From the NCBI GenBank assembly GCA_023453725.1, contig JAEXTB010000266.1, positions 1-18,110 of the forward strand: a stretch of DNA of 18,110 bases, in the 5' to 3' direction. The DNA is from Bacillota bacterium. GTDB taxonomy: Bacteria; Bacillota; Clostridia; Christensenellales; CAG-138. Below, in pieces: positions 1 through 7,565 of this stretch (position 1 is its first letter; each line of letters begins with the position of its first letter). Under the pieces are notes generated by a model. That model ran no database searches. It was not told the DNA's origin and saw nothing but the letters and a program-made list of their open reading frames with translations. The translations under genes were made by a program, and so were the position numbers.

Positions 1-145
1 TAGATTATTTTATTTAATAGCGGGAGGGCTTCGCCCCCCGCGCCCCCTTGGTATGAACGAACTCGCGCTCTTACCATCCTAAGTACGGCGATTTTCAGGA
101 AGGGGGTTGGGGAAACGCAGTTTCCCCAAAGCAAAAAAATAATCG

Positions 146-172
146 TCGGCGCACTAAGCGCCGATACCTTGA
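146..172 (+). repeat. Hairpin repeat, copy A (inverted copy at 18057)
   Basis: The stem CGGCGC / GCGCCG with a 5-nt loop is followed by GATACCTTGA. The reverse complement of 18057-18084 gives the same stem and the same GATACCTTGA tail with a slightly different loop. Two copies at opposite ends of the window suggest a dispersed intergenic palindromic repeat of this genome. Confidence 0.5.
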
Positions 173-196
173 AATCCTTTGCTTTATTGACATGAT

Positions 197-225
197 AAAG
201 CGCGTTCCGTTTGGAACGCGCTTTT
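197..225. terminator. Terminator-like hairpin downstream of the kinase gene
   Basis: A perfect 12-bp stem (AAAGCGCGTTCC, loop GTTT, GGAACGCGCTTT) is followed on the plus strand by TTTTTG and on the minus strand by only TTTATC. It lies about 25 bp past the stop of the minus-strand kinase gene at 250. It probably terminates that transcript, possibly in both directions. Confidence 0.6.
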
Positions 226-249
226 TGTTTGCCTTATATTTGCTTGTAT

Positions 250-1077
250 TCAGCGCACGCGGAAGATTGTCCGGCGGGCTTTGCCGGAAATGACGTCGCT
301 CAATTTGCTTTTGCCGTTTGCGATAATAACGGTCGTACCCTGTTTGATGGGCTCTTTGATAAAGTCCAGCTTGGCGCGCGCGCCGTTTGCCCCTGCCCTG
401 CTTGCGCCCACGCACGAGGTTTGCAGGATCTCGATACCGTCGAGCACTTCCTGAATGTCCTTCCCCTCTACCGCTTCCACCAGTGTGGAAGGATCGGTTG
501 GGTCGCGGTAAATGCCATCCACCGAGGTGAGGATGACAAGGTACATGGAATGTACCAGCGTGCAGATGACAGAGGCGGTTTCATCGTTGTCCACGCACTC
601 CACTACGTGCTCGGTTTTTTCCCGCAGTAAATCCAGTTCCCAACGGCGGTTCTCCTCAGAAGAAACCGGATCGTTGTAGTTGATGATGGGGATGGCGTTT
701 TGCACCGCGCAGCGGAGCAAAAAGCGCTTGATGTGGGTGCGCTTTTCTTCATCGTTAAAATGCGTATGCTCAACTAAAAGCTGACGTACGGAATACTGGG
801 AGGGTACAAAGCGGCGGTATTCCTGCATCAATATGGACTGGCCCTGCGCGGCGTAGTCCGTTTTCACGTCCTCCATATCGCCGATGAGCTCACGGCCGCT
901 GCGCTTGATGTAATCGACACGGCCGATTTCCACGGCACCGGAGCTGACCCAGATGATGCCGGGGCGCAGTTCTTTGCCAAGGCGGCTGAATATGTTGTAA
1001 TCAATGTCGTTGTCCTCTTTGCTGATGAGGGCCATCGACCCGATCTTTCCTACAATCTCAAAATCAAACTTCGGCAT
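250..1077 (-). CDS. Amino acid kinase family protein, glutamate 5-kinase-like
   Basis: This 275-aa protein resembles the kinase domain of ProB, which phosphorylates the gamma-carboxylate of glutamate in proline synthesis. Visible motifs are KIGS (11-14, ATP site), WVSSGA (43-48), IINYNDPVS (131-139, like the INEND substrate motif), VDNDETAS (162-169, like GDND.LSA) and a C-terminal ARAKL lysine (about 236). It has no PUA domain, which many ProB proteins carry, and the usual GTGGM.TK motif is altered to VGASRAGANGARAK. There is no proA partner next to it. A GGAGGAAAC ribosome binding site precedes the ATG. It starts 45 bp after truA ends, on the same strand. The amino acid kinase fold is clear; the substrate (glutamate, a nucleotide or another acid) is open. 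Confidence 0.8.
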   Translation of the reverse strand: MPKFDFEIVGKIGSMALISKEDNDIDYNIFSRLGKELRPGIIWVSSGAVEIGRVDYIKRSGRELIGDMEDVKTDYAAQGQSILMQEYRRFVPSQYSVRQLLVEHTHFNDEEKRTHIKRFLLRCAVQNAIPIINYNDPVSSEENRRWELDLLREKTEHVVECVDNDETASVICTLVHSMYLVILTSVDGIYRDPTDPSTLVEAVEGKDIQEVLDGIEILQTSCVGASRAGANGARAKLDFIKEPIKQGTTVIIANGKSKLSDVISGKARRTIFRVR

Positions 1078-1108
1078 TATGTTTCCTCCTGAGGGGCGTG
1101 CCCAATCA

Positions 1109-1136
1109 AGTATAACACAGAATTATGTATGTACAA
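1109..1136 (-). promoter_or_regulatory. Possible promoter for the kinase gene
   Basis: On the minus strand, TATACT (1109-1114) lies 16 bp downstream of TTGTAC (1131-1136), overlapping the end of truA. The -10 is good and the -35 is poor. The start would fall about 25 nt before the kinase ATG. The gene could equally be read through from truA. Confidence 0.25.
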
Positions 1137-1890
1137 TCTCCGCTGTATCAAAACCGGGGTATATGACGCGCATCAGCATCAGCCCGTGCGCGGGCGCGGT
1201 AGGCCCGGCGTCCCGCCTCAGGCCGGAAGAGATTGCGCGAAGCATAGCATCGGGCTGCAAAGTCCCTTTGGCGGCTGCAAGCATGGTGCCGACAAGTATG
1301 CGCACCATGTTGTATAAAAATCCGTTGCCCTCCACGTCGTAATAAAGCAGCTCGCCCTCCCTCGTCCATTCGGAGCGGTAGATTTCGCGCACGGTGTTTT
1401 CCATGGTGGTATTGGCTGCCATAAACGCCCGGAAATCATGGGAGCCCAAGACGTCCTTCGCCATGGTGAGAAGTATGCTTTCATCCAGCCTGCCGTGTAC
1501 GTGCAGCGCGGTGTTGCGCAAAAACGCGCGGGCGTGCTCGCCGGTTTGCAGCGTGTAGCGGTACTGTTTGCGCTTGGCGGAAAAGCGAGAGTGAAAAGCT
1601 TCCTCCGCCTCCCCGGAATAGCGGATGCGGATATCCCGCGGCAGCCCACTGTTGAGCGCGAACGCAAATTTATCTGCGGGCATGCGGGCTGACGTATCAA
1701 AATGTGCCACCTGCGCAAGTGCGTGCACGCCGCTGTCCGTCCGGCCCGAGGCGTGCAGCGCGATTGTTTCCCCCGTGATGCTGTGCAGTTCCTTCTCGAT
1801 CACCTGCTGTATGGCAAGGCCGTTCGGCTGTGTCTGCAAGCCGACGTAGTTTGTGCCGTCGTATTCGATGATGAGGCGAATTCGCCGCAT
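1123..1890 (-). CDS. truA: tRNA pseudouridine(38-40) synthase TruA
   Basis: TruA isomerises uridines 38, 39 and 40 in the anticodon stem-loop of many tRNAs. The 255-aa product has the family's usual length and order: N-terminal IIEYDGTNYVGLQ.Q, then HASGRTDSGVHA with catalytic Asp52, then the C-terminal FLYNMVRILVGTML block and DAGPTAPAHGLML. I chose the ATG at 1890 because GGAGG lies 8 nt upstream and the family begins at this point; a longer frame to 1974 would add an unlikely leader through a hairpin. truA commonly follows ecfT in Bacillota. Here a small extra gene and a 114-bp hairpin-bearing gap intervene, so it may be partly uncoupled from the ECF genes. Confidence 0.95.
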   Translation of the reverse strand: MRRIRLIIEYDGTNYVGLQTQPNGLAIQQVIEKELHSITGETIALHASGRTDSGVHALAQVAHFDTSARMPADKFAFALNSGLPRDIRIRYSGEAEEAFHSRFSAKRKQYRYTLQTGEHARAFLRNTALHVHGRLDESILLTMAKDVLGSHDFRAFMAANTTMENTVREIYRSEWTREGELLYYDVEGNGFLYNMVRILVGTMLAAAKGTLQPDAMLRAISSGLRRDAGPTAPAHGLMLMRVIYPGFDTAEIVHT

Positions 1891-1927
1891 GGCAGGGCCT
1901 CCGTAAAAGTGATATAGCAAAAGAAGG

Positions 1928-1982
1928 GAGTTTGAGAGCGCCGCTCTCAAACTCTCGCTTAAGGGACGTAACACCCCTTAAG
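1928..1982. other. Two hairpins between the small membrane gene and truA
   Basis: A 12-bp stem spans 1928-1954 (core AGTTTGAGAGC / GCTCTCAAACT, loop GCC). An 8-bp stem spans 1958-1982 (CTTAAGGG / CCCTTAAG, loop 9 nt). Read on the minus strand, the first is followed by CTCCCTTCTTTT, a weak U-rich tract. They could act as an attenuator or weak terminator before truA, or be an intergenic repeat. Confidence 0.45.
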
Positions 1983-2004
1983 AAATCCCAAATTAAAATC
2001 TAAT

Positions 2005-2406
2005 CTATTGCCCCAGCGCCTTTACCGTATCCGAACCCGTAACCTGCACAAACGCAAGCTCGATTTCGCCGTTTACAAGATAGACGGTGATGACGTCGTT
2101 CCCACCAACATTGGCCATAACAAGCGTGACGGTGCCGGTCTTTTCCACATCCGAAGGGAAACCCGCCTGCCCGGAGGCGGCGACAGCTTCCTTGAGTTCC
2201 GCGCCTGAAAGCAGTGTCTGGATACTGGTATCCTGCCATTCCCCGGCAGGGTAAATATCATCCGCGCGCAACGTGTAACCGTAGGAATTGAGCTTTGAAG
2301 CCAAGGTAGCGCCCGCACCGTTTGAAAGGAGCAGGCTCCAAACGGCGGCAACGAGCAAAAGCGCCCCCGCCGCAATCAGGAATCCTCGCCGCCTGCGCGC
2401 GTTCAT
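2005..2406 (-). CDS. Small membrane-anchored protein of unknown function
   Basis: I do not recognise this 133-aa protein. It begins with an Arg-rich cytoplasmic stretch (MNARRRR), followed by one membrane segment or uncleaved signal (about residues 8-28) and an extracytoplasmic domain of about 100 residues with alternating polar and beta-like segments (TVTLVMANV, DVITVYLV, EIELAFVQV). Its ATG overlaps the ecfT stop by 4 bp (ATGA), so it should be translationally coupled to the transporter. That suggests, without proving it, a role linked to the ECF module or the envelope. It has no Cys lipobox. Confidence 0.75.
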   Translation of the reverse strand: MNARRRRGFLIAAGALLLVAAVWSLLLSNGAGATLASKLNSYGYTLRADDIYPAGEWQDTSIQTLLSGAELKEAVAASGQAGFPSDVEKTGTVTLVMANVGGNDVITVYLVNGEIELAFVQVTGSDTVKALGQ

Positions 2407-3206
2407 AGCGGGAACGCCTGCAACAGCACGATGACAGCGCCCATCAACAGCGTCACGGCAAACGCGAAAGCGTCTGGGCGTTGGTAACGTAGCACATGCA
2501 TGCGCGTGCGGCCTTCCCCGCCGTGATAGCAGCGGGATTCCATAGCCATAGCCAGTTCGTCCGCGCGGCGGAAGGCGGAAACAAACAGCGGTACCAGTAT
2601 GGGGATCATGCTTTTTGCGCGGTTAATAAGGTTGCCACTTTCAAAATCCGCCCCACGGGAAAGCTGCGCTTTGCGGATTTTATCCGCCTCCTCCATCAGC
2701 GTGGGGATAAAGCGCAGCGCGATTGTCATCATCATGGCAAGCTCATGCGCGGGGAATTTCAATTTGGAGAGGGGCTTAAGTAGCCGCTCCAACCCGTCCG
2801 TCAGGGCGATAGGCGAGGTTGTGAGCGTCATTAAGGACGTACCGCCCACCAGCAGAACAAGCCGCAGCGAAATATAGACGGCCTGCATGAGCGCTTCTTT
2901 GGTAATGCGCAGGAACGCGTACTCCCAAAGCACCGTTTTACCGGGCGTTAAAAACAGGTTCATCAAAAACATGAAAATCAGCAGGAACCTTAAAGGCTTT
3001 AACGAGCGCATCACATACGAAAACGGCACGCCGGAAAGCAGCACCACAAGCACCACAAACGCAAAGGGCAGCACAAAAAGCGCAAGCTCCTTTACCAGGA
3101 ACACGATCACGATGTAAAACAGCATCGTGAGCATCTTGGTGCGGGGGTCCAGCCTGTGAACGATAGAATCACCCGGGAAATATTGACCTAATGTGATGTT
3201 TGTCAT
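2403..3206 (-). CDS. ecfT: ECF transporter transmembrane subunit EcfT
   Basis: EcfT is the membrane scaffold that couples the two EcfA ATPases to exchangeable substrate-binding S components for vitamin or metal uptake. The 267-aa product starts with the family-typical N-terminus (GQY.PGDS..HRLDPR.K), has several hydrophobic helices (about 25-60, 70-90, 105-130, 245-265), and carries two cytoplasmic coupling motifs, SRG at 183-185 and ESRCY at 223-227, which insert into the ATPases. No S component lies in the window, consistent with a shared group II module serving several distant S proteins. It overlaps ecfA2 upstream and the small membrane gene downstream by 4 bp each. Confidence 0.95.
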   Translation of the reverse strand: MTNITLGQYFPGDSIVHRLDPRTKMLTMLFYIVIVFLVKELALFVLPFAFVVLVVLLSGVPFSYVMRSLKPLRFLLIFMFLMNLFLTPGKTVLWEYAFLRITKEALMQAVYISLRLVLLVGGTSLMTLTTSPIALTDGLERLLKPLSKLKFPAHELAMMMTIALRFIPTLMEEADKIRKAQLSRGADFESGNLINRAKSMIPILVPLFVSAFRRADELAMAMESRCYHGGEGRTRMHVLRYQRPDAFAFAVTLLMGAVIVLLQAFPL

Positions 3207-4048
3207 TTGAGCGCCTCCAGCAGGAACGTATAAAGTTCCTCCTCGCGGTATGCGCCCGCGGGCGCCTGTATGCCCCGTTCTCGAAGCTGTATTGCAAGCT
3301 GTGCCGCCTGCGGGATATCAAGGCCGAGTTCTATGAGCTTTTCCGGTTCCGCAAATACGCTTTTCGGCGTATCAAGCATGACAAGCTCGCCCTTATGCAG
3401 CACCGCGATGCGCTCCGCGTTACGGGCGACATCGTCCATGGAATGGGATACCATGACGATGGCGCAGCCCGTCTTTTTCCGGAGGGACTGCAACAGATCA
3501 ATCACGCTCTGCCTGCCCCGGGGGTCAAGGCCTGCCATGGGTTCGTCAAGCAAAAGATAGCGCGGGCGCATGGCGAGGATGCCTGCCAAAGCCGCGCGTC
3601 GTTTTTCACCGCCGGAAAGGTCAAAGGGGGATTTTTCCGCAAACAGGTCGGGCGCTAACCCAACAAGCAGCATGGCTTCCTCCACGCGCTCCTTGATTTC
3701 CGATTCGGGTACATGCAGGTTCTTGGGGCCAAACGCAATATCCTGAAATACGGTTTCTTCAAAGAGCTGGTATTCCGGATATTGGAACACAAGGCCTACG
3801 TGGCTGCGCGCTTCAATGCGCTGCTTTTTAACGGAAAGGTCAAGCCCATCCACCGTAATTTTTCCGCCGGACGGTTGTACAAGGCCGTTCATGTGCTGTA
3901 AAAGCGTGGTTTTCCCTGAACCGGTATGGCCAATGATGCAAAAAAACTCTCCTTCCTCCACCTGGAAGGAGACGTCATGAAGCGCCGTTTGGGACATGGC
4001 GCTGTTTGGCATATAAATATGGGATACGTTTTCTAATACAATGGGCAT
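3203..4048 (-). CDS. ecfA2: ECF transporter ATPase EcfA2
   Basis: This is one of the two ATP-hydrolysing subunits of the group II ECF transporter (281 aa). Motifs are Walker A GHTGSGKTT (40-48), Q-loop VFQYPEYQLFEETV (about 87-100), signature LSGGEKRR (144-151), Walker B LLLDEPMAGLDP (165-176) and an intact switch histidine in VSHSMDD (His202). The FQYPEYQLFEETV Q-loop and the Glu after LSGG are typical of EcfA2 rather than EcfA1. It starts 30 bp after ecfA1 ends and overlaps ecfT by 4 bp. The C-terminal 60 residues form the usual EcfA dimerisation extension. Confidence 0.95.
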   Translation of the reverse strand: MPIVLENVSHIYMPNSAMSQTALHDVSFQVEEGEFFCIIGHTGSGKTTLLQHMNGLVQPSGGKITVDGLDLSVKKQRIEARSHVGLVFQYPEYQLFEETVFQDIAFGPKNLHVPESEIKERVEEAMLLVGLAPDLFAEKSPFDLSGGEKRRAALAGILAMRPRYLLLDEPMAGLDPRGRQSVIDLLQSLRKKTGCAIVMVSHSMDDVARNAERIAVLHKGELVMLDTPKSVFAEPEKLIELGLDIPQAAQLAIQLRERGIQAPAGAYREEELYTFLLEALK

Positions 4049-4078
4049 GGCTGCTCACTTTCTCATTGGGGTAAGGTA

Positions 4079-4918
4079 TTACGCGCCGCGCTTTGCTTTT
4101 ATGGCCTGCTCAATGGAGGCTGCGACTTCTTCTATGCTGATAGGCTCGTCCGGTAGCGTAACCCCCGCTTCGCTTAGGCTGTTTCGGAGCTTTACCATGG
4201 CGGGCGTATCCAATCCGGCAAGCTGCAGCGCCGTAGCTTCGCGGAACACCGCGCGCGGCGTATCGAGCAGTATGAGGTTGCCTTTGTTGAGTACGGCCAC
4301 CCGGTCGCACAGCGCCGCTTCTTCCATCAGTTGTGTGATCATGACCACTGTCATCCCCTGCTCGCGGTTGAGCGTGGAAATAATGGAGAGCACCTCCCGC
4401 CTGCCTTCCGGGTCCAGCATGGCGGTTGCCTCATCCAAGACAAGAACCTTTGGGTGCATGGCAAGCATGCCCGCAATTGCAATGCGCTGCTTCTGCCCAC
4501 CGGAAAGCATGTGCGGTGCGCGCTTTGCGTATTCTGTCATGCCTACCATGGCAAGCGATTCATCCACACGGCGGCGGATTTCAGCCGGTTCCACGCCAAG
4601 GCTTTCGGGGCCGAAGGCGACGTCCTCTTCTACGATGGTGGTTACAAGCTGGTTATCCGGGTTTTGGAACACCATGCCCACCCGCTGGCGGATGGAAAGC
4701 AGATTTCCTTCCGTCTTTGTATCCATATTATCCACCAGCACTTGGCCGGAGGAGGGCAGCAGCAGGCCGTTTAAATGCTTCGCAAGCGTACTTTTGCCGG
4801 AACCGTTGTGGCCCACGATGGCAATCATCTCGCCATCCTCAATGCGCAGCGATACATCGCTGAGTGCGGGGCGCGGCGCTGACTCATATGTAAAGCTTAA
4901 GTGTTCAAGTTCAATCAT
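4079..4918 (-). CDS. ecfA1: ECF transporter ATPase EcfA1 with altered H-loop
   Basis: This is the second ATPase of the ECF module (279 aa). Motifs are Walker A GHNGSGKST (36-44), Q-loop VFQNPDNQLV (83-92), signature LSGGQKQR (138-145) and Walker B VLVLDEATAMLDP (158-170). The FQNPDNQ Q-loop marks EcfA1. The H-loop reads MITQLMEEA, with Gln196 (codon CAA) where the family normally has the switch histidine (ITH..EEA). The partner EcfA2 keeps its histidine. I chose the ATG at 4918 because GGAGG lies just upstream and MIELEHLSF is the family start; the open frame to 5137 runs through the promoter region. It is the first gene of the minus-strand operon. Confidence 0.95.
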   Translation of the reverse strand: MIELEHLSFTYESAPRPALSDVSLRIEDGEMIAIVGHNGSGKSTLAKHLNGLLLPSSGQVLVDNMDTKTEGNLLSIRQRVGMVFQNPDNQLVTTIVEEDVAFGPESLGVEPAEIRRRVDESLAMVGMTEYAKRAPHMLSGGQKQRIAIAGMLAMHPKVLVLDEATAMLDPEGRREVLSIISTLNREQGMTVVMITQLMEEAALCDRVAVLNKGNLILLDTPRAVFREATALQLAGLDTPAMVKLRNSLSEAGVTLPDEPISIEEVAASIEQAIKAKRGA

Positions 4919-4929
4919 TCGCTTCCTCC

Positions 4930-4954
4930 AAACGGCGCGCAAACTGCGCCGTTT
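4930..4954 (-). promoter_or_regulatory. Leader hairpin of the ecfA1 operon
   Basis: A perfect 9-bp inverted repeat (AAACGGCGC, 7-nt loop, GCGCCGTTT) sits between the predicted -10 (4967-4972) and the ecfA1 ribosome binding site. It would form near the 5' end of the mRNA. It might stabilise the transcript or modulate initiation; no U tract follows, so it is not a normal terminator. Confidence 0.45.
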
Positions 4955-4966
4955 CACTGAACTTTT

Positions 4967-4995
4967 ATTATAGCGCATACGTACGGTGCGCGCAA
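4967..4995 (-). promoter_or_regulatory. Probable promoter of the ecfA1 operon
   Basis: On the minus strand a perfect -10 TATAAT (4967-4972) lies 17 bp from a weak -35 TTGCGC (4990-4995). The -35 lies inside the 12-bp palindrome CGCAAATTTGCG (4991-5002), a possible operator. The start point would fall about 40 nt upstream of the ecfA1 ATG. Confidence 0.5.
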
Positions 4996-5156
4996 ATTTG
5001 CGGCATACAAAAAAACAACGAAGATGGGCGCTATATGCGGGCGCGGTACGTTGGAAAACAGGTGAGAGCGGGTATAACAAAGTATGGCCCCAAATGAAAG
5101 CGCAATGGGCTTTTGTATTCCGTGGTGGGAACGGCAAACAAAGTCCATTTCATGCG

Positions 5157-5184
5157 TTGACATTTTGGGGCCGACTGGTACAAT
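5157..5184 (+). promoter_or_regulatory. nrdJ promoter (sigma-A type)
   Basis: A perfect -35 TTGACA (5157-5162) and a -10 TACAAT (5179-5184) are separated by 16 bp. The start would be near 5191, giving a leader of about 52 nt. The -10 is buried in the first NrdR box. The leader can fold into a 9-bp hairpin (5190-5213: GTATCGAAC, loop GTGGGA, GTTCGATAC). Confidence 0.8.
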
Positions 5185-5193
5185 ATGTAGTAT
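5178..5193 (+). promoter_or_regulatory. NrdR box 1, overlapping the -10
   Basis: GTACAATATGTAGTAT matches the NrdR consensus acaCwAtATaTwGtgt at 12 of 16 positions. NrdR is the general repressor of bacterial ribonucleotide reductase genes. Binding here would block the -10 directly. Confidence 0.7.
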
Positions 5194-5209
5194 CGAACGT
5201 GGGAGTTCG

Positions 5210-5225
5210 ATACAATATCGTGTGT
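5210..5225 (+). promoter_or_regulatory. NrdR box 2
   Basis: ATACAATATCGTGTGT matches the same consensus at 13 of 16 positions. The two boxes start 32 bp apart, close to three helical turns, with a 16-bp gap. This is the paired spacing known for NrdR sites upstream of nrd operons, which strengthens both calls. Confidence 0.75.
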
Positions 5226-5242
5226 TTCGAAAGGACGATACC

Positions 5243-7540
5243 ATGCAATTGACCGAAAACGCATTGCGGGTTTTACAAAAACGCTACCTGACTAAGGATG
5301 AAAACGGCAATATTGTGGAAACGCCGGAGGAACTGTTTCACCGTGTAGCAAATGCCGTGGCAGAAGCCGACGCGCGCTATGATGGCGCAGATGTCAAAAA
5401 AACCGCGCAGGAATTTTATGATGTGATGACGCGGCAGGCGTTTTTGCCCAACTCTCCTACTTTAATGAACGCGGGCAAGCCTTTGGGCCAGCTTTCCGCC
5501 TGCTTTGTGCTGCCGGTGGGCGACTCGATGGAGGAGATATTCGATGCCGTGAAGAACGCGGCGCTCATACACAAAAGCGGCGGCGGCACGGGATTTTCAT
5601 TTTCCCGGCTTAGGCCCGCAGGCTCTACGGTACGGTCTACCGGCGGCGTCGCGTCTGGCCCCATCAGCTTTATGAAAGTGTTCAATGCCGCTACCGAGGC
5701 CGTTAAGCAGGGCGGCACGCGGCGCGGGGCGAATATGGGCATTCTGCGGGTGGACCATCCGGATATTCTGGACTTCATCCGCTGCAAGCAGGACGATGCG
5801 CAGATTACAAACTTCAACATCAGCGTTGGGCTGACCGAGGCGTTCATGCAGGCTGTGGAGCGCAATGAAACCTACGCGCTCAAAGACCCGCGCCACGGGA
5901 CGGTCATAAAGGAATTGAATGCACGGGAGGTATTTGACCTCATTGTGGATATGGCGTGGCGCAACGGCGAGCCGGGCATTGTATTCTTGGATAGGCTCAA
6001 CCGCGATAACGTCGTACCCAAGCACGGCGAATTTGAAAGCACCAACCCCTGCGGCGAGCAGCCGCTGCTGCCGTATGAAAGCTGCAACCTGGGCTCTATC
6101 AACCTGGTGCGCATACTCAAAGAAGAAAACGGTGCGTATTCCATTGATTACGAAGCGCTGGGCCGCGTGGTGGATACGGCGGTTCATTTTCTGGATAACG
6201 TAATTGAAGTCAACAAGTATCCGCTCAAAGAAATTGAAGAGCGCACACTTGCTACCCGTAAAATCGGCCTTGGGGTGATGGGCTTTGCGGATCTGCTGTT
6301 CCGCCTGAGTATTCCGTATAATTCAGAGGAAGGCATTGCGCAGGCGGAAAAGCTGATGAGCTTTATCGAAGCCCGCGCACATGCGGCAAGCAAGCGCCTT
6401 GCAAAAACGCGCGGCGCGTTCCCGCTCTTCCCGGAAAGCACGTATGCAAACGGGGAGCCGTTGCGCAATGCTACCTGCACAACAATTGCCCCTACGGGCA
6501 CCATCTCCATACTCTGCAGTGCGTCAAGCGGCGTGGAGCCTCTTTTTGCGCTGGCGTTTGTGCGGAACGTCATGGACCACGACGAACTACCGCAGGTGGA
6601 TGAATACTTCTTGGAAGTTGCCAAGCGGGAAGGGTTTTATTCCGATGAACTTCTGCGGCGTATCGCCAAAGAAGGCACGCTTGCACATATCGACGAAGTA
6701 CCGGCGCATATCAAAAGGGTGTTTGTAACCGCCCACGATATTTCTCCGGAATACCACATCCGCATGCAGGCCGCGTTCCAGAAGTATACGGACAACGCGG
6801 TATCAAAAACTGTCAACTTTACTTCCGAGGCGACGCGGGAGGATGTGGCAACCGTTTATCGTTTGGCCTTCGAGCTGGGCTGTAAAGGCGTCACCATTTA
6901 CCGTGACGGCAGCCGGAATGAACAGGTGCTGACCGTGGGCGCAAAGAAGGAGCAGGAAAAAACCGTGCCGGTGCTGCGCCCCGTACGCATCACCCCCCGC
7001 CCCCGCCCTGAAGTGACGCGCGGCATTACGGAAAAAGTGGTGATCGGCTGCGGCAACCTGTATGTGACGGTCAATTATGACGATCAGGGCATCTGCGAAG
7101 TGTTTGCAAATCTGGGCCGCGCGGGCGGCTGTCCCAGTCAGAGCGAGGCGACAAGCAGGCTCGTTTCCACCGCGCTTCGTTCCGGCATGGATGTTGACAC
7201 CATTATTGAGCAGTTAAAGGGCATCCGCTGCCACTCCACGCTGCGGCAGAAAGGCATGAACGGCAACATCAAGGTGCTCTCCTGCCCGGACGCCATCGGC
7301 AGGGTGCTTGAAAAGGTGGCAAAGCTGCTAAAAGAAGGCGAGCAGGTGCCAATGCTGGAGAAAAAACCGGAGGCGATTGCGGCCATTTCCCATGGGAATG
7401 AGGACGAAGAGCACTTTGGCCCTGATACAGGGGAGAAAAAGGAGCGCCCCACCTCCCCCTGCCCTGAATGCGAGGGTGCGGTGGAGCATGAGGGCGGCTG
7501 CATGATCTGCCGCGCGTGCGGGTACAGCAAGTGCGGATGA
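5243..7540 (+). CDS. nrdJ: Adenosylcobalamin-dependent ribonucleotide reductase (class II)
   Basis: NrdJ reduces ribonucleotides to deoxyribonucleotides with a radical made from coenzyme B12, without oxygen or a second subunit. The 765-aa product has the core in order: NSPTLMNAG (70-78), Cys87 in SACFVL, GGGTGFSFSRLRP (113-125), the active site NPCGE (Asn268, Cys270 thiyl site, Glu272), Cys281 in SCNLGSINL (disulfide partner of Cys87), and APTGTIS. A C-terminal Cys-rich tail follows (740-764: CPEC...CMICRACGYSKC), typical of this subfamily and likely to bind zinc or re-reduce the active site. No N-terminal ATP cone is seen. The ATG at 5243 is preceded by AAAGGA; a longer frame from 5084 would run through the promoter. 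Expression should be controlled by NrdR, and a terminator follows directly. Confidence 0.95.
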   Translation: MQLTENALRVLQKRYLTKDENGNIVETPEELFHRVANAVAEADARYDGADVKKTAQEFYDVMTRQAFLPNSPTLMNAGKPLGQLSACFVLPVGDSMEEIFDAVKNAALIHKSGGGTGFSFSRLRPAGSTVRSTGGVASGPISFMKVFNAATEAVKQGGTRRGANMGILRVDHPDILDFIRCKQDDAQITNFNISVGLTEAFMQAVERNETYALKDPRHGTVIKELNAREVFDLIVDMAWRNGEPGIVFLDRLNRDNVVPKHGEFESTNPCGEQPLLPYESCNLGSINLVRILKEENGAYSIDYEALGRVVDTAVHFLDNVIEVNKYPLKEIEERTLATRKIGLGVMGFADLLFRLSIPYNSEEGIAQAEKLMSFIEARAHAASKRLAKTRGAFPLFPESTYANGEPLRNATCTTIAPTGTISILCSASSGVEPLFALAFVRNVMDHDELPQVDEYFLEVAKREGFYSDELLRRIAKEGTLAHIDEVPAHIKRVFVTAHDISPEYHIRMQAAFQKYTDNAVSKTVNFTSEATREDVATVYRLAFELGCKGVTIYRDGSRNEQVLTVGAKKEQEKTVPVLRPVRITPRPRPEVTRGITEKVVIGCGNLYVTVNYDDQGICEVFANLGRAGGCPSQSEATSRLVSTALRSGMDVDTIIEQLKGIRCHSTLRQKGMNGNIKVLSCPDAIGRVLEKVAKLLKEGEQVPMLEKKPEAIAAISHGNEDEEHFGPDTGEKKERPTSPCPECEGAVEHEGGCMICRACGYSKCG

Positions 7541-7565
7541 GTGAATAGAAAAAGTTCAGCAATTC

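Larger units (their letters stand above)
1..249. other. Gene-free hairpin-rich intergenic region
   Basis: I see no credible gene here; open frames in it are low-complexity shadows. It holds a GC-rich imperfect hairpin at 20-41 (GCGGG-A-GGGC against GCCCCCCGC), a perfect 10-bp hairpin at 107-129 (TTGGGGAAAC, loop GCA, GTTTCCCCAA), a 6-bp hairpin at 147-163 and a 12-bp terminator-like stem at 197-224. The density of separate hairpins resembles dispersed intergenic repeats rather than one known RNA family. Confidence 0.6.

Noticed and set aside
1..249. tRNA or known structured RNA at the left edge
   Set aside because: No cloverleaf or recognisable conserved RNA core; only independent short hairpins.
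5191..5242. Cobalamin riboswitch upstream of the B12-dependent reductase
   Set aside because: The leader after the predicted start is only about 52 nt and no B12-box-like sequence is seen; NrdR boxes explain the control.
5084..5242. Longer nrdJ start at 5084
   Set aside because: It would put the promoter, NrdR boxes and leader hairpin inside the coding region; the ATG at 5243 has a proper ribosome binding site.
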